Origin: Sphingomonas sp. QA11
GTDB taxonomy: Bacteria > Pseudomonadota > Alphaproteobacteria > Sphingomonadales > Sphingomonadaceae
Direction of reading: 5' to 3'
Assembly: GCF_028473665.1 (NCBI RefSeq)
Contig: NZ_CP098774.1
Location: 4,831,501 to 4,895,500, forward strand
Length of the DNA stretch: 64,000 bases
The number at the start of each line of letters is the position of its first letter. Positions within the stretch are counted from its first letter, which is position 1. The position numbers and the translations under genes are program-made. Below the pieces are notes generated by a model that was not told the origin of the DNA, ran no database searches, and was given only the letters and a program-made list of their open reading frames with translations. Shown one piece after another: positions 35,077 through 43,387 of this stretch.

Positions 35077-36860
35077 GGCGCGCCATCACCCTGCTCTGGG
35101 CTGCTCCCCTGCTCTGCACCGTCGCGCTTGTCTCGGGTGCCGGCGCGGCGGAGCGGAAGCGGCCCAATATCGTCATCCTGCTCGCCGACGATTGGGGCTT
35201 CAGCGATGTCGGCAGTTTCGGCAGCGAAATCCATACGCCCAATATCGACGCGCTTGCGAAGATCGGCGTCCGCTTCTCCAACTTCCATGTCGCCGGCACC
35301 TGCTCGCCCACGCGCGCGATGTTGCAGACAGGCGTCAGCAACCACCGCGCCGGCCTCGGCAACATGCCCGAGACGATCCCGCCCGAACATGTCGGCAAGC
35401 CCGGCTACGACACGGTGCTCAACGACCGGGTCGTCACGCTGGCCACCCTGTTCCGAGACGGCGGCTATCGCACCTATCTGACCGGCAAATGGCATCTCGG
35501 CCGGACGCCGGACAAGCTGCCCACCGCGCGCGGCTATGACCACGCCTTCTCGCTTGCCGATGCCGGCGCCGACAATTTCGAGCAGCGCCCGATCGAGGGA
35601 CTCTACGACACCGCCGACTGGACCGAGGATGGCAAGCCGGCGATCCTCCCGAAGGATTATTATTCCTCGCGCTTCGTCGTCGAGAAGATGATCGACTATA
35701 TCGAGCGCGGTCGATCGAGCGGGCGGCCCTTCTTCGCGTCGATCAACTTCCTCGCCAACCACATCCCGGTGCAGGCGCCCGACGCCTATATCGCGCGCTA
35801 TCGCACCGCCTATGATGGCGGCTGGACCGCGCTGCGCACCGCGCGGCGGGACAGGGCGGCGGCATTGGGTATCATCCCCGCCGGCACGCCGATGGTCACC
35901 ATGGCCAGCACCCGCGACTGGAACGCCCTTCCCCCTGCCGAGCGGGCGGCGCGGGCGCGCGCGATGGCTGCCTATGGCGGCATGGCCGAGGCGGCCGATG
36001 CCGAGATCGGGCGGCTGGTCGCGCATCTCAAGGCGACTGGCGACTATGCCGATACCGTCTTCGTCTTCCTGTCGGACAATGGCGCCGAGCCGATCGATCC
36101 GATGGCAAACATCCTCAGCGCGCTCAACAGCCGGCTTCATTACGATCTGGCACCCGAGTCGCAGGGACGGCGCGGCTCGTTCACGTCGATCGGCCCGGGC
36201 TGGGCGAGCGCCGCCGCCTCGCCGCTGCGGGGCTATAAATTCTCCGCCGGGGAAGGGGGGCTGCGCGTGCCGCTGATCCTGGCATGGCCGGGCAACCCCG
36301 CGCTCAAGGCGGGAACGATCGCCGGACGCTTTGCCTATGTGACGGATATCGCCCCGACCTTGCTGGCCCTCGCCGGGGTTCCCGGACAGAAGGGCAGCTA
36401 TCGCGGCAAACCGGTCGAGCCGATGATGGGGGCGAACCTCTGGCCGGTGCTGACCGGTGCGGCGGACAGCGTTCATCCAGCCGACCAGGCGATCGGCTAT
36501 GAGCTGGCCGGCAACGCGGCGGTGTTCCGCGGCGATTACAAGCTGGTGAAGAACCTGCCGCCCACCGGCACGGGCGAATGGCACCTCTACGACATCGCCC
36601 GCGATCCCGGCGAGACGCGCGATCTTGCCGGGGCGATGCCTGCCCTCTTCACGGCGCTGCAGGCCGATTATGCCGCCTTCGCCAGGCGCGACCAAGTGCT
36701 GCCGATGCCGGCCGGCTATACCGCCGAGGTGCAGATCAACCGGAGCGGTTTCAACAAGAGCGTTCGGCCGAAGCTGCTCAGGGCACTGGCGGCGCTGCTG
36801 GCACTTGGTGCGCTCGTGACCGGGGCGGTGTGGTGGCGGCGGATGGCGCGTCGGACCTGA
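35073..36860 (+). CDS. Formylglycine-type arylsulfatase, secreted or C-terminally anchored
   Basis: The product is 595 residues from a GTG that overlaps the previous stop. It has an N-terminal signal peptide (to GAGAAE, about residue 26), a catalytic domain with the motif CSPTRAMLQTG in which the cysteine is the formylglycine site, PNIVILLADDWGFSD, TGKWHLG and LSDNGAEP. A C-terminal membrane helix lies near residues 570-590 (LAALLALGALVTGAVWW). This is the AtsA-type arylsulfatase family. The substrate is unknown. Periplasmic location is likely. Confidence 0.93.
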   Translation: MRRAITLLWAAPLLCTVALVSGAGAAERKRPNIVILLADDWGFSDVGSFGSEIHTPNIDALAKIGVRFSNFHVAGTCSPTRAMLQTGVSNHRAGLGNMPETIPPEHVGKPGYDTVLNDRVVTLATLFRDGGYRTYLTGKWHLGRTPDKLPTARGYDHAFSLADAGADNFEQRPIEGLYDTADWTEDGKPAILPKDYYSSRFVVEKMIDYIERGRSSGRPFFASINFLANHIPVQAPDAYIARYRTAYDGGWTALRTARRDRAAALGIIPAGTPMVTMASTRDWNALPPAERAARARAMAAYGGMAEAADAEIGRLVAHLKATGDYADTVFVFLSDNGAEPIDPMANILSALNSRLHYDLAPESQGRRGSFTSIGPGWASAAASPLRGYKFSAGEGGLRVPLILAWPGNPALKAGTIAGRFAYVTDIAPTLLALAGVPGQKGSYRGKPVEPMMGANLWPVLTGAADSVHPADQAIGYELAGNAAVFRGDYKLVKNLPPTGTGEWHLYDIARDPGETRDLAGAMPALFTALQADYAAFARRDQVLPMPAGYTAEVQINRSGFNKSVRPKLLRALAALLALGALVTGAVWWRRMARRT

Positions 36861-36888
36861 CCGGCCAGGTCCCGCCCTGCCGGGCTTC

Positions 36889-38340
36889 TCAGTTCACATA
36901 ATCCTCGTCGTCTTCATCGGTGTTGCGTTGCTTCGCGCGGACGAAATCATCCTCGAAATCTTCCTTCAGGCCGGTGAAGTCAGCGACGGTCTGATCCATC
37001 CGGATGAAATGATGCCGCATGTTGTTCGGCATCTGATCGTAGATATCGCCGGGAATGGAGAAGCGCGTGCCCTCGACGAGCAGCGTGTGCGCTTCCGAGC
37101 CGTCGATATCGTCGTCGCCGGTGCCTTCAAGCTTCCCGAGAGCATCCACGAAATCACAGAATGACTGGTTCGCGGAGAATGGCGGCTTGTTCGCCAGATC
37201 CTGCATCACATCGAGCTTCTTGTGGAAACCCTTGATCGCCTTGATGGCGTAGTCCTGGGCGTTCTGGACATGCTTGAGATAGGTGCTGGTCGAGGCGGTG
37301 TGGCCTGAGAGGTGGAGCTTGGTCTGCTCCATGAATCCACCGCCGCCGCTGGAGAAAAGATGATCGCCGCCGGGGAAGTTGAGTCCGAACTGGCCGCCGT
37401 TCAGCGCGATTGGCTGATAGCCCTGATTGCTCATGGTCTGGCTGGCGAAATATTCGCCCATGGTTCCCTGGAAGGACTTTTCCGACCAGTTCCGGATCTC
37501 GCGCTCCTCGCCGTCCCGGTATTTGATCTTGTCCAGGCCGGCATTGTCGCGCGCCGTCGTCGTCATATGGACTTCGAATTCGTCACGATTGTCGAACTGG
37601 TAGTCCTCGTCCTCTTCCTCCATGTCGGAATTAACGTCATCCTCGGTGATCCTGAGCGGTACTCCGTCCTGGCGCCGTCGGTATTCAGCGAAGATCAGGT
37701 CTCCGTCGCCGGGTTGAAGCATATAGCCTTCGGGTTCCTCGCCCAGATGGATCGCGTTGACGAGTGCGAAGAGTTCGTCGTCGCCGAGCGTGGTGACATC
37801 CACCACGCCGCCTTCCTCGTCGAGCAGGCGCTGGACCGGCGTGGTGCCGGGCCCGTCGATCGCACTGAGCTGGGCCGGCTCCTCTTCAGTCTCTTGCGGG
37901 GCGGTCGCGAGCGCCTGCGCGCCCATCACATCGGCTTCCCGCTCGAGCCCCGTATCGTCGTTGATCGGAACGCCCGAGGCGAGCTGCGTCGTCGCCTGCA
38001 CCCGGCCCTGGGCCTGCTGCGCGACATGCCATGCCTCGTGCGGGAGGTTGTGCGCCTGGCCCGGGGCGAGATGGATGTCGGTGCCCTGGGCATAGGCATG
38101 GGCGTTGAGCTGCGCCGGCTCCGCCGAATTATAGTGCACCCTCACCTGGTCCATCGACACGCCCGACAGGGCCTCGACCCCCGACTTGAGCCGGTCGGGC
38201 AGGCCGGTGCGGTTGGGCTTGCGTTGCAGGATGGCCTTGAGCTGAGTCAGCTGGGCATGACGCGGTCCGGCGATGGCGTTGCCCGCCGGTGCCGGGCGGG
38301 CCGATCCGGCCGGGGTCCGGTAGCTGCTATGGCCGCCCAT
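36889..38340 (-). CDS. DUF4157 zincin-like protein with unassigned C-terminal region
   Basis: The product is 483 residues from the ATG at 38340 with GGGGAG upstream. Residues about 55-145 form a DUF4157 domain: LKSGVEALSGVSMDQVRVHY, LNAHAYAQGTDIHLAPG, the metal motif HEAWH (His101, Glu102, His105), and LEREADVMG with a further acidic ligand (Glu135). DUF4157 proteins are common near extracellular contractile injection systems, and several carry effector domains. There is no signal peptide. The acidic linker and C-terminal half (about 275-483) are unknown. It has GEYF, GGDHLF and MEQTKLHL in nuclease-like spacing. No injection genes are nearby, so it is an orphan. Confidence 0.85.
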   Translation of the reverse strand: MGGHSSYRTPAGSARPAPAGNAIAGPRHAQLTQLKAILQRKPNRTGLPDRLKSGVEALSGVSMDQVRVHYNSAEPAQLNAHAYAQGTDIHLAPGQAHNLPHEAWHVAQQAQGRVQATTQLASGVPINDDTGLEREADVMGAQALATAPQETEEEPAQLSAIDGPGTTPVQRLLDEEGGVVDVTTLGDDELFALVNAIHLGEEPEGYMLQPGDGDLIFAEYRRRQDGVPLRITEDDVNSDMEEEDEDYQFDNRDEFEVHMTTTARDNAGLDKIKYRDGEEREIRNWSEKSFQGTMGEYFASQTMSNQGYQPIALNGGQFGLNFPGGDHLFSSGGGGFMEQTKLHLSGHTASTSTYLKHVQNAQDYAIKAIKGFHKKLDVMQDLANKPPFSANQSFCDFVDALGKLEGTGDDDIDGSEAHTLLVEGTRFSIPGDIYDQMPNNMRHHFIRMDQTVADFTGLKEDFEDDFVRAKQRNTDEDDEDYVN

Positions 38341-38433
38341 CGCCTTCTCCCCGCTGCACTCGATCCGCCACTCTGCAGTCAATCAAACTGTGCGTGGAGC
38401 GTCAATCGACGAAGGCGCCATTAGTGGCGCGGT

Positions 38434-39084
38434 TCAGCGCCGCGCGAGACCCTTCCGCTCCATCCGCCATTTGAGCTGGTCGAACCGGTCCTGCCCGAAG
38501 AACGGCTCGCCTTCGAACACCATGAGGGGCACGCCATAATGGCCCCCGACGCGCTGCGCGGCCTGGTTGGCCTCTACCACAGCGACATGATGGCCGGGGT
38601 CCGCCGCGATCGCCGCATCCATCTCCGCCAGGTCGAGCCCGGCGCGACCGGCTGCCTCCGCCAGATGGTCGCCGAGATGCCAGTCGGGCACCGCGCCGCC
38701 CCAGATCAGCCGGCTGACCTCGTCGAGAAAGGCAAGGCCGCGTCCGCGCTCGGCCGCCGCCACGCCGAGATGAGTCAGCCGGTGGATATGGGGCTGCTCC
38801 TTTGGATAGGTGCGCGTCGCCATGTCCATCTTCACCGGATCAGGCGATGCCCAGCGGAAGGGCAGGCCGACGAATTCGGCGCTCCGGCCGATGTCGCGCA
38901 GGAAATAGCTCACCCAGAGCGGATCGTTGCTGGTGAAGAAATCGGGCTGCCGCACCGCGATCGGATAGACCGGGCGAACATTGGCCGTGACGTCATGATC
39001 CCGCTCCAGCTCGACCAGCCTCGGTGTCACCAGATAGGAATAGGGCGAGCGGAACGACCAGTAGAGATCATAGGTGAGGGTCAT
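38434..39084 (-). CDS. DsbA/2-hydroxychromene-2-carboxylate isomerase-family protein
   Basis: The product is 216 residues from the ATG at 39084. It is a DsbA-like fold of the kappa-glutathione transferase/HCCA isomerase group. It begins LYWSFRSPYSYL, where a serine replaces the redox cysteine, as in HCCA isomerases, and ends with VPLMVFEGEPFFGQDRFDQL. HCCA isomerases act in aromatic ring degradation. Its start overlaps the DUF1330 stop by 4 bases, in an operon with the dehalogenase. The substrate is not known. Confidence 0.82.
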   Translation of the reverse strand: MTLTYDLYWSFRSPYSYLVTPRLVELERDHDVTANVRPVYPIAVRQPDFFTSNDPLWVSYFLRDIGRSAEFVGLPFRWASPDPVKMDMATRTYPKEQPHIHRLTHLGVAAAERGRGLAFLDEVSRLIWGGAVPDWHLGDHLAEAAGRAGLDLAEMDAAIAADPGHHVAVVEANQAAQRVGGHYGVPLMVFEGEPFFGQDRFDQLKWRMERKGLARR

Positions 39085-39494
39085 CCGCCGATCGCCTTGG
39101 TGCGGATGTTGAGCTGGCCAGCGAGCCCGGCGATGCGGTGCTTCTCGATCGCCTGATAGGCCGGGGAGGATACCATCGCCATCATCGCCGCGCGCGACGG
39201 ATATTCGGCGAGCGCGACCATGTCCCACAGCTCGTCGATCTCGCCCAGCATCAGTTCGGTGACGTCACCGGCATAGAGCGATCGCGCGCCGACCGAGGCG
39301 AGGCAGGCCTGCACCGCCTTGCCGTAGCGGCGATAGGCGTCGCGGCCGCTCAATTCAGGCTCGGAGCCGTCGGCATATTTGGCACGGTCCCGGAACTTGA
39401 GCAGGTTGATCATGACGAATGGTCCGTCCTCCGGAGCGCCGAAAAAGGCGGCTGCCTGTTCGGGTGCGGGGAAGACGACATTGGTGACGTTCAT
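39081..39494 (-). CDS. DUF1330-like dimeric alpha-beta barrel protein
   Basis: The product is 137 residues. The N-terminal FVMINLLKFRDRAKY, central YRRYGKAVQACLASVGARSLYAG, and C-terminal WDMVALAEYPSRAAMMAMVSSPAYQ are the DUF1330/ferredoxin-like pattern. Function is unknown in general. It overlaps the dehalogenase stop and the isomerase start by 4 bases each, so translation is coupled. It sits in a three-gene catabolic-looking operon. Confidence 0.8.
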   Translation of the reverse strand: MNVTNVVFPAPEQAAAFFGAPEDGPFVMINLLKFRDRAKYADGSEPELSGRDAYRRYGKAVQACLASVGARSLYAGDVTELMLGEIDELWDMVALAEYPSRAAMMAMVSSPAYQAIEKHRIAGLAGQLNIRTKAIGG

Positions 39495-40417
39495 GCCGCG
39501 ATCTCCGCCGGCCGTTGCCGGATGAAGGTGTCGATCAGCGCGCACAGTGCCTCGGGCTTGTCTTCCTGCAGGAAATGCCCGGCGTCCTTGACGATCAGGT
39601 GCGCCTGCCCGCGCGCGCCCGGGATGCGGTCGATGAACGCCTTCTCGCCACCGCGCGTCACCGCGTCATTGTCGGCAAAGGCGGTCAGTACCGGTTTCTC
39701 GAAGCGTTCGAGCACAGCCCAGGCGGCCCGGTTCTCAGCGACCGACGCGTGTTCCGGGGTGATCGGTACAAGGGTCGGGAACTGCCGCGCGCCCTCCTTA
39801 TAGCTTTCGTCGGGAAAGGGCGCGTCATAAGCGGCGATCTCGGCCGGGGTGAGCTCGCGCGTGGTGCCGCCATTGACGATGAAACCGACCGGGAATTGCG
39901 GCACATTCTGGCTGAAGGCGAGCCAGGCATCGAACCCGGCCGACGATCCGGTGCCGACCGGCAATCCGGTATTGGCGATCACCAGCCGCGCGAAGCGGTC
40001 GGGGAAGGCGGCGACCAGCCTCAGGCCGATCAGCCCGCCCCAATCCTGGCAGAACAGGGTGATGTCGGTCAGGCCAAGCGCGGTCAGCCAGTCGCTCATC
40101 CAGGCGACATGGCGTTCATAGCTATAGTCGGTGCGCTCGGCCGGCTTGTCGGATCTGCCGAAGCCGACCAGGTCAGGCGCGACGATGCGATAGCCACGGG
40201 CGACCAGCGCCGGCACGAACTTGCGGTAGAGATACGACCAGCTCGGCTCGCCATGCATCAGCAGCACGACCGGCGCCTCGGGATGACCCTCGTCGAGATA
40301 ATGGATGCGAAGTGCCGTGCCGTCGGCATCGGTGACGGTCAGGTAATGCGGCTCGAACGCATAGTCCGCCAGCCCTTCGAACCGCTCGTCCGGAGTCCTG
40401 AGCACCTGCATCATCAC
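39491..40417 (-). CDS. Haloalkane dehalogenase (HLD-I type)
   Basis: The product is 308 residues with an alpha/beta hydrolase fold. The nucleophile is Asp125 in LFCQDWGGLIGL, the adjacent Trp is the halide-binding residue, and the oxyanion segment is LMHGEPSWSYLYRKF. The catalytic histidine is in DAGHFLQEDKPE. HLD-I enzymes hydrolyse haloalkanes to alcohols and halide. Its place at the head of a coupled operon with an isomerase-like and a DUF1330 protein suggests a small catabolic unit. The substrate is unknown. Confidence 0.88.
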   Translation of the reverse strand: MMMQVLRTPDERFEGLADYAFEPHYLTVTDADGTALRIHYLDEGHPEAPVVLLMHGEPSWSYLYRKFVPALVARGYRIVAPDLVGFGRSDKPAERTDYSYERHVAWMSDWLTALGLTDITLFCQDWGGLIGLRLVAAFPDRFARLVIANTGLPVGTGSSAGFDAWLAFSQNVPQFPVGFIVNGGTTRELTPAEIAAYDAPFPDESYKEGARQFPTLVPITPEHASVAENRAAWAVLERFEKPVLTAFADNDAVTRGGEKAFIDRIPGARGQAHLIVKDAGHFLQEDKPEALCALIDTFIRQRPAEIAA

Positions 40418-40448
40418 TCTCCCGCCGTATATATTGGCAGTGAGAGTG
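40415..40448. promoter_or_regulatory. Inverted repeat at the dehalogenase operon start
   Basis: CACTCTC at 40415-40421 and GAGAGTG at 40442-40448 are perfect 7-base inverted repeats with a 20-base spacer containing TATATATT. They flank the promoter-proximal region of the dehalogenase (start at 40417 minus). A repressor operator is one reading. Confidence 0.35.
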
Positions 40449-40467
40449 TCATATCATCCCGGCTGGG

Positions 40468-41361
40468 TCAATGTCGCGGCGGCACCGGACGGTCGGCGAC
40501 GAGGCGCACGCCGATATGGTCGGTACCGAGCCCGCGTTCCTGGAACTGGCGCGCGGCGGGGCGGTAGCGCGCGCAGTAATTGCTCGCGCAGAGATAGGAT
40601 CCGCCTTTGATGACATGCATGTCGCCCTGCGGCCCACCGGGGTCGCTGGTCCATTCCCAGACATTGCCGATCATGTCGTACAGCCCGAACGCATTGGGCT
40701 TGAAGCACCCAACGGGCGCCCGGCCCCTGTATCCGTCGAGCCCAAGGTCGCGTTGCGGGAACACGCCCTGATAATAATTGGCCTGGGGGCGCCCTTCGCC
40801 GTCGACCGGCTCGGGCAGTGCCTTCTGCCCGGCACGGGCGGCATATTCCCATTCTGCCTCGGTCGGCAGTCTCTTGCCTGCCCAGCGCGCATAAGCCTCG
40901 GCATCCTCGAACGCGATCTGGACGACGGGCTCATGATCACGCCCGGCGATCGACTCGGCCGGCCCCGACGGGTGCCGCCACTGCGCCCCGACCGACCAGC
41001 GCCACCAGCGGGGATCGCCCTGGCCCGGCACGCTGAACACGGCTGATCCCGGCAGGCGCATCTCGGGTGGCGAGCCCGGCATCACGGGCGGGACGCGCTC
41101 GGCCATGGTCTTGTAGCCGGTCGCTTTGACGAAGGCGGCGAATTCGGCGTTGGTCAGCTCATGGGTGTCGATCCAGAAAGGTTTGACGCTGACGGTGCGC
41201 GGGGGCCCTTCCTCGCGGTAGAGCGGATCGTCCCCCATGGTGAAGCTGCCGCCGGGGATCGCGACCATCGGTGTCGTTGAGAGATCGGCACAGGTCGATG
41301 CGGGCTGTTTCGAGGTGCAGGCGGTCGTGGCCAGCAATGGCGCCGATATCGCCGAGAGCAA
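40468..41361 (-). CDS. Formylglycine-generating enzyme (SUMF1 family), probable lipoprotein
   Basis: The product is about 297 residues from a TTG at 41361 with GGAG 7 bases upstream; the start is uncertain. The SUMF1 domain has AIPGGSFTMGDDPL, RLPTEAEWEYAARAG, GNVWEWTSDPGG, and GGSYLCASNYCARYRPAARQ. The two cysteines, C-x4-C at 40588-40590 and 40573-40575, match the catalytic pair of authentic formylglycine-generating enzymes. It probably converts the cysteine of sulfatases to formylglycine. A lipobox-like LLATTACTS suggests export with the periplasmic face, which would be unusual for this enzyme. An alternative ATG at 41508 overlaps the bioA stop. Confidence 0.85.
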   Translation of the reverse strand: MLSAISAPLLATTACTSKQPASTCADLSTTPMVAIPGGSFTMGDDPLYREEGPPRTVSVKPFWIDTHELTNAEFAAFVKATGYKTMAERVPPVMPGSPPEMRLPGSAVFSVPGQGDPRWWRWSVGAQWRHPSGPAESIAGRDHEPVVQIAFEDAEAYARWAGKRLPTEAEWEYAARAGQKALPEPVDGEGRPQANYYQGVFPQRDLGLDGYRGRAPVGCFKPNAFGLYDMIGNVWEWTSDPGGPQGDMHVIKGGSYLCASNYCARYRPAARQFQERGLGTDHIGVRLVADRPVPPRH

Positions 41362-41386
41362 CAGCCATCTCCATTTGCCTGTAACC

Positions 41387-41486
41387 TTCCCCGGCGAAGG
41401 CCGGGGCCCAGTTGGGGGGGGCTTGGAACGGTCGCCTCGCCTGTTTCCTTCTACTTCCCAACTGGACCCCGGCCTCCGCCGGGGAA
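41387..41486. repeat. Palindromic intergenic element between bioA and the formylglycine enzyme
   Basis: Two 29-base arms, 41387-41415 and 41458-41486, are inverted copies with two or three mismatches. Each carries CCGGCGAAGGCCGGGG-like sequence and CCAGTTGG, and they enclose about 42 bases. This is a widespread sphingomonad palindrome by my recollection. It lies where the 5' end of the formylglycine-enzyme gene should be, so it may have separated or replaced the original start. Confidence 0.65.
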
Positions 41487-41504
41487 GAAGAAAGATGCAC
41501 ATCA

Positions 41505-42761
41505 TCATCGGGGCCCAAGCTCGCATGCTTCGGCGATGGCGGCATAGATCAGGTCCAGGTCCGAATCCTCGATGCAATAAGGCGGCATGACATAGACGGT
41601 GTTGCCGAGCGGGCGAAGCAGCAGGTCCTTGTCGCGGAACAGCGCTGACAGGCGCGGGCCGAGAGTCGACAGATAATCGCTGGTCCCGTCGGCGATCTCG
41701 ATCGCGGTGACCGTGCCGAGCTGTCGCGCGTTGCGCACCGCCGGCAAGGAGGCGAGCTTGGCCAGCCGGCTCCGCTGGCGGGCGGCCAGGCCGGCGATCC
41801 GCTCGAGCACCGGCTCCTCGCGCCAGATGGCGAGATTCGCGTTGGCCGCGGCACAGGCGATCGGGTTGGCGGTGTAGCTGGATGAATGGAAAAACATTCG
41901 CGCCCGGTCGGTGGACAGGTGCGCCGCGTAGATCGGTTCGGTCGCCATCGTCACCGCCAGCGGCACCGCGCCGCCGGTGAGTCCCTTCGACAGGCACAGG
42001 ATATCGGGGACGATATCGGCCTGTTCGCAGGCGAGCAGCGTCCCGGTGCGACCCCAGCCGGTCATCACCTCGTCGGCGATGAACAGCACGCCGTGCCGGG
42101 CGCAGATCGCGCGCATCTCGGCCAGTACCCAGGCGGGATAGATGAGCATCCCGCCCGCGCCGAGGAGCAGTGGCTCGACGATCAGCGCCGCCGGCCTGGC
42201 GCGGCAGGCGGCTTCCAGGTCGTCCAGCATGTCCTGTTCGCGCCCGCTGGCGGGGAAGGGCAGCGTGCCGACATCGAACAGCAGGGGCGCATAGGCCTGG
42301 TTGAACACGCCGCGCGCGCCGATCGACATCGCGCCGATCGTGTCGCCATGATAGCTGTGTTCCATCACCAGGATGCGATGCCGGGGCTCGCCGCGATTGG
42401 CCCAGAAGCCGAGTGCCATCTTCAGCGCTACCTCGACGCTGGTCGATCCCGAATCCGAGAAGAAGATGCGGGTGAGTTCGGCCGGCATCATCGCCCTCAG
42501 CCCCTGCGCCAGCGTTTCGGCCGGTTCATGAGTCCAGCCGGCGAAGATGATCTGGTCGAGCTTGCCCGCCTGTTCGGCGATCGCCGCCATGATGCGCGGG
42601 TTGCGGTGGCCGTGAGTCGTCACCCACCAGGAGGAGATGGCGTCGATGATCCGCCGTCCGTCAGCGGTGTAGAGCGCGGCGCCCTCATTATGGGTGACGA
42701 GCGGGATCGGCTCGCCCAGGCCGTGCTGGGTGAAAGGATGCCAGATCGCCGAGCCGCTCAC
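41505..42761 (-). CDS. bioA: Adenosylmethionine-8-amino-7-oxononanoate aminotransferase
   Basis: The product is 418 residues, a class III PLP aminotransferase in biotin synthesis that uses S-adenosylmethionine as amino donor. WHPFTQHGLGEPIPLV at the N-terminus, AISSWWVTTHGH, the SYHGDTIGAMSIGARG segment, LFIADEVMTGWGRTG, and LCLSKGLTGGAVPLAVT with the PLP lysine are all diagnostic. It overlaps bioD by 4 bases at its start, in the bioF-bioD-bioA operon. Confidence 0.95.
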   Translation of the reverse strand: MSGSAIWHPFTQHGLGEPIPLVTHNEGAALYTADGRRIIDAISSWWVTTHGHRNPRIMAAIAEQAGKLDQIIFAGWTHEPAETLAQGLRAMMPAELTRIFFSDSGSTSVEVALKMALGFWANRGEPRHRILVMEHSYHGDTIGAMSIGARGVFNQAYAPLLFDVGTLPFPASGREQDMLDDLEAACRARPAALIVEPLLLGAGGMLIYPAWVLAEMRAICARHGVLFIADEVMTGWGRTGTLLACEQADIVPDILCLSKGLTGGAVPLAVTMATEPIYAAHLSTDRARMFFHSSSYTANPIACAAANANLAIWREEPVLERIAGLAARQRSRLAKLASLPAVRNARQLGTVTAIEIADGTSDYLSTLGPRLSALFRDKDLLLRPLGNTVYVMPPYCIEDSDLDLIYAAIAEACELGPR

Positions 42762-43387
42762 CGGAAATCCGCCGGATCGAAGTGCGCAGCGAACGCGGCC
42801 GCGAGCGTGTCGGCGGCGAGTGGCGCCAGGCGCGGCAACCGGCCGAGCCGCCTTACCCCGCCGATCCGGGCGATGGTTGCCTCGCTATGCTCCACCGCGT
42901 CGCCGGTAAAGGCGATGCCCAGGATCGGCACGCCGCGCGCGCGCAGCGCCTCGATCGACAACAGGCTGTGATTGATTGTGCCCAGCGCGGTGCGCGCGAC
43001 CAGCACCACGGGCAACGCCCAGCGCGCGAACAGATCGGCGAAGACCAGGTCGCCGACCACCGGCACCAGCACGCCGCCGGCGCCCTCGATCACCAGCGGT
43101 CCGCCGATTGATGGTGGTGTCAACCGCTCGGGATCGATCGTCACGCCGTCGATCGCGGCCGCGCGATCGGGCGAGCAGGGAGTGGCAAACCGATAGGCCT
43201 CGGGGAGAATCCGCCCGGGTTCCAACCCACCCAGCCGCGCGACGATCGACGAATCGCCGCCTTCCTCAAGCCCGGCCTGGACCGGTTTCCAATAGGAGGC
43301 GCCCAGCGCGCCCGCGAGCGCGGCGGCGAAGACCGTCTTGCCGACATCGGTATCGGTGCCGGTGACCACGATGCGCGGGGCGATCAT
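42758..43387 (-). CDS. bioD: Dethiobiotin synthetase
   Basis: The product is 209 residues from the ATG at 43387, which overlaps the bioF stop (ATGA). The P-loop is VTGTDTDVGKTVFAAAL, followed by YWKPVQAGLE and GAGGVLVPV. It uses ATP and carbon dioxide to close the ureido ring. A long upstream frame to 43651 is a shadow of bioF. It sits between bioF and bioA. Confidence 0.95.
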   Translation of the reverse strand: MIAPRIVVTGTDTDVGKTVFAAALAGALGASYWKPVQAGLEEGGDSSIVARLGGLEPGRILPEAYRFATPCSPDRAAAIDGVTIDPERLTPPSIGGPLVIEGAGGVLVPVVGDLVFADLFARWALPVVLVARTALGTINHSLLSIEALRARGVPILGIAFTGDAVEHSEATIARIGGVRRLGRLPRLAPLAADTLAAAFAAHFDPADFR

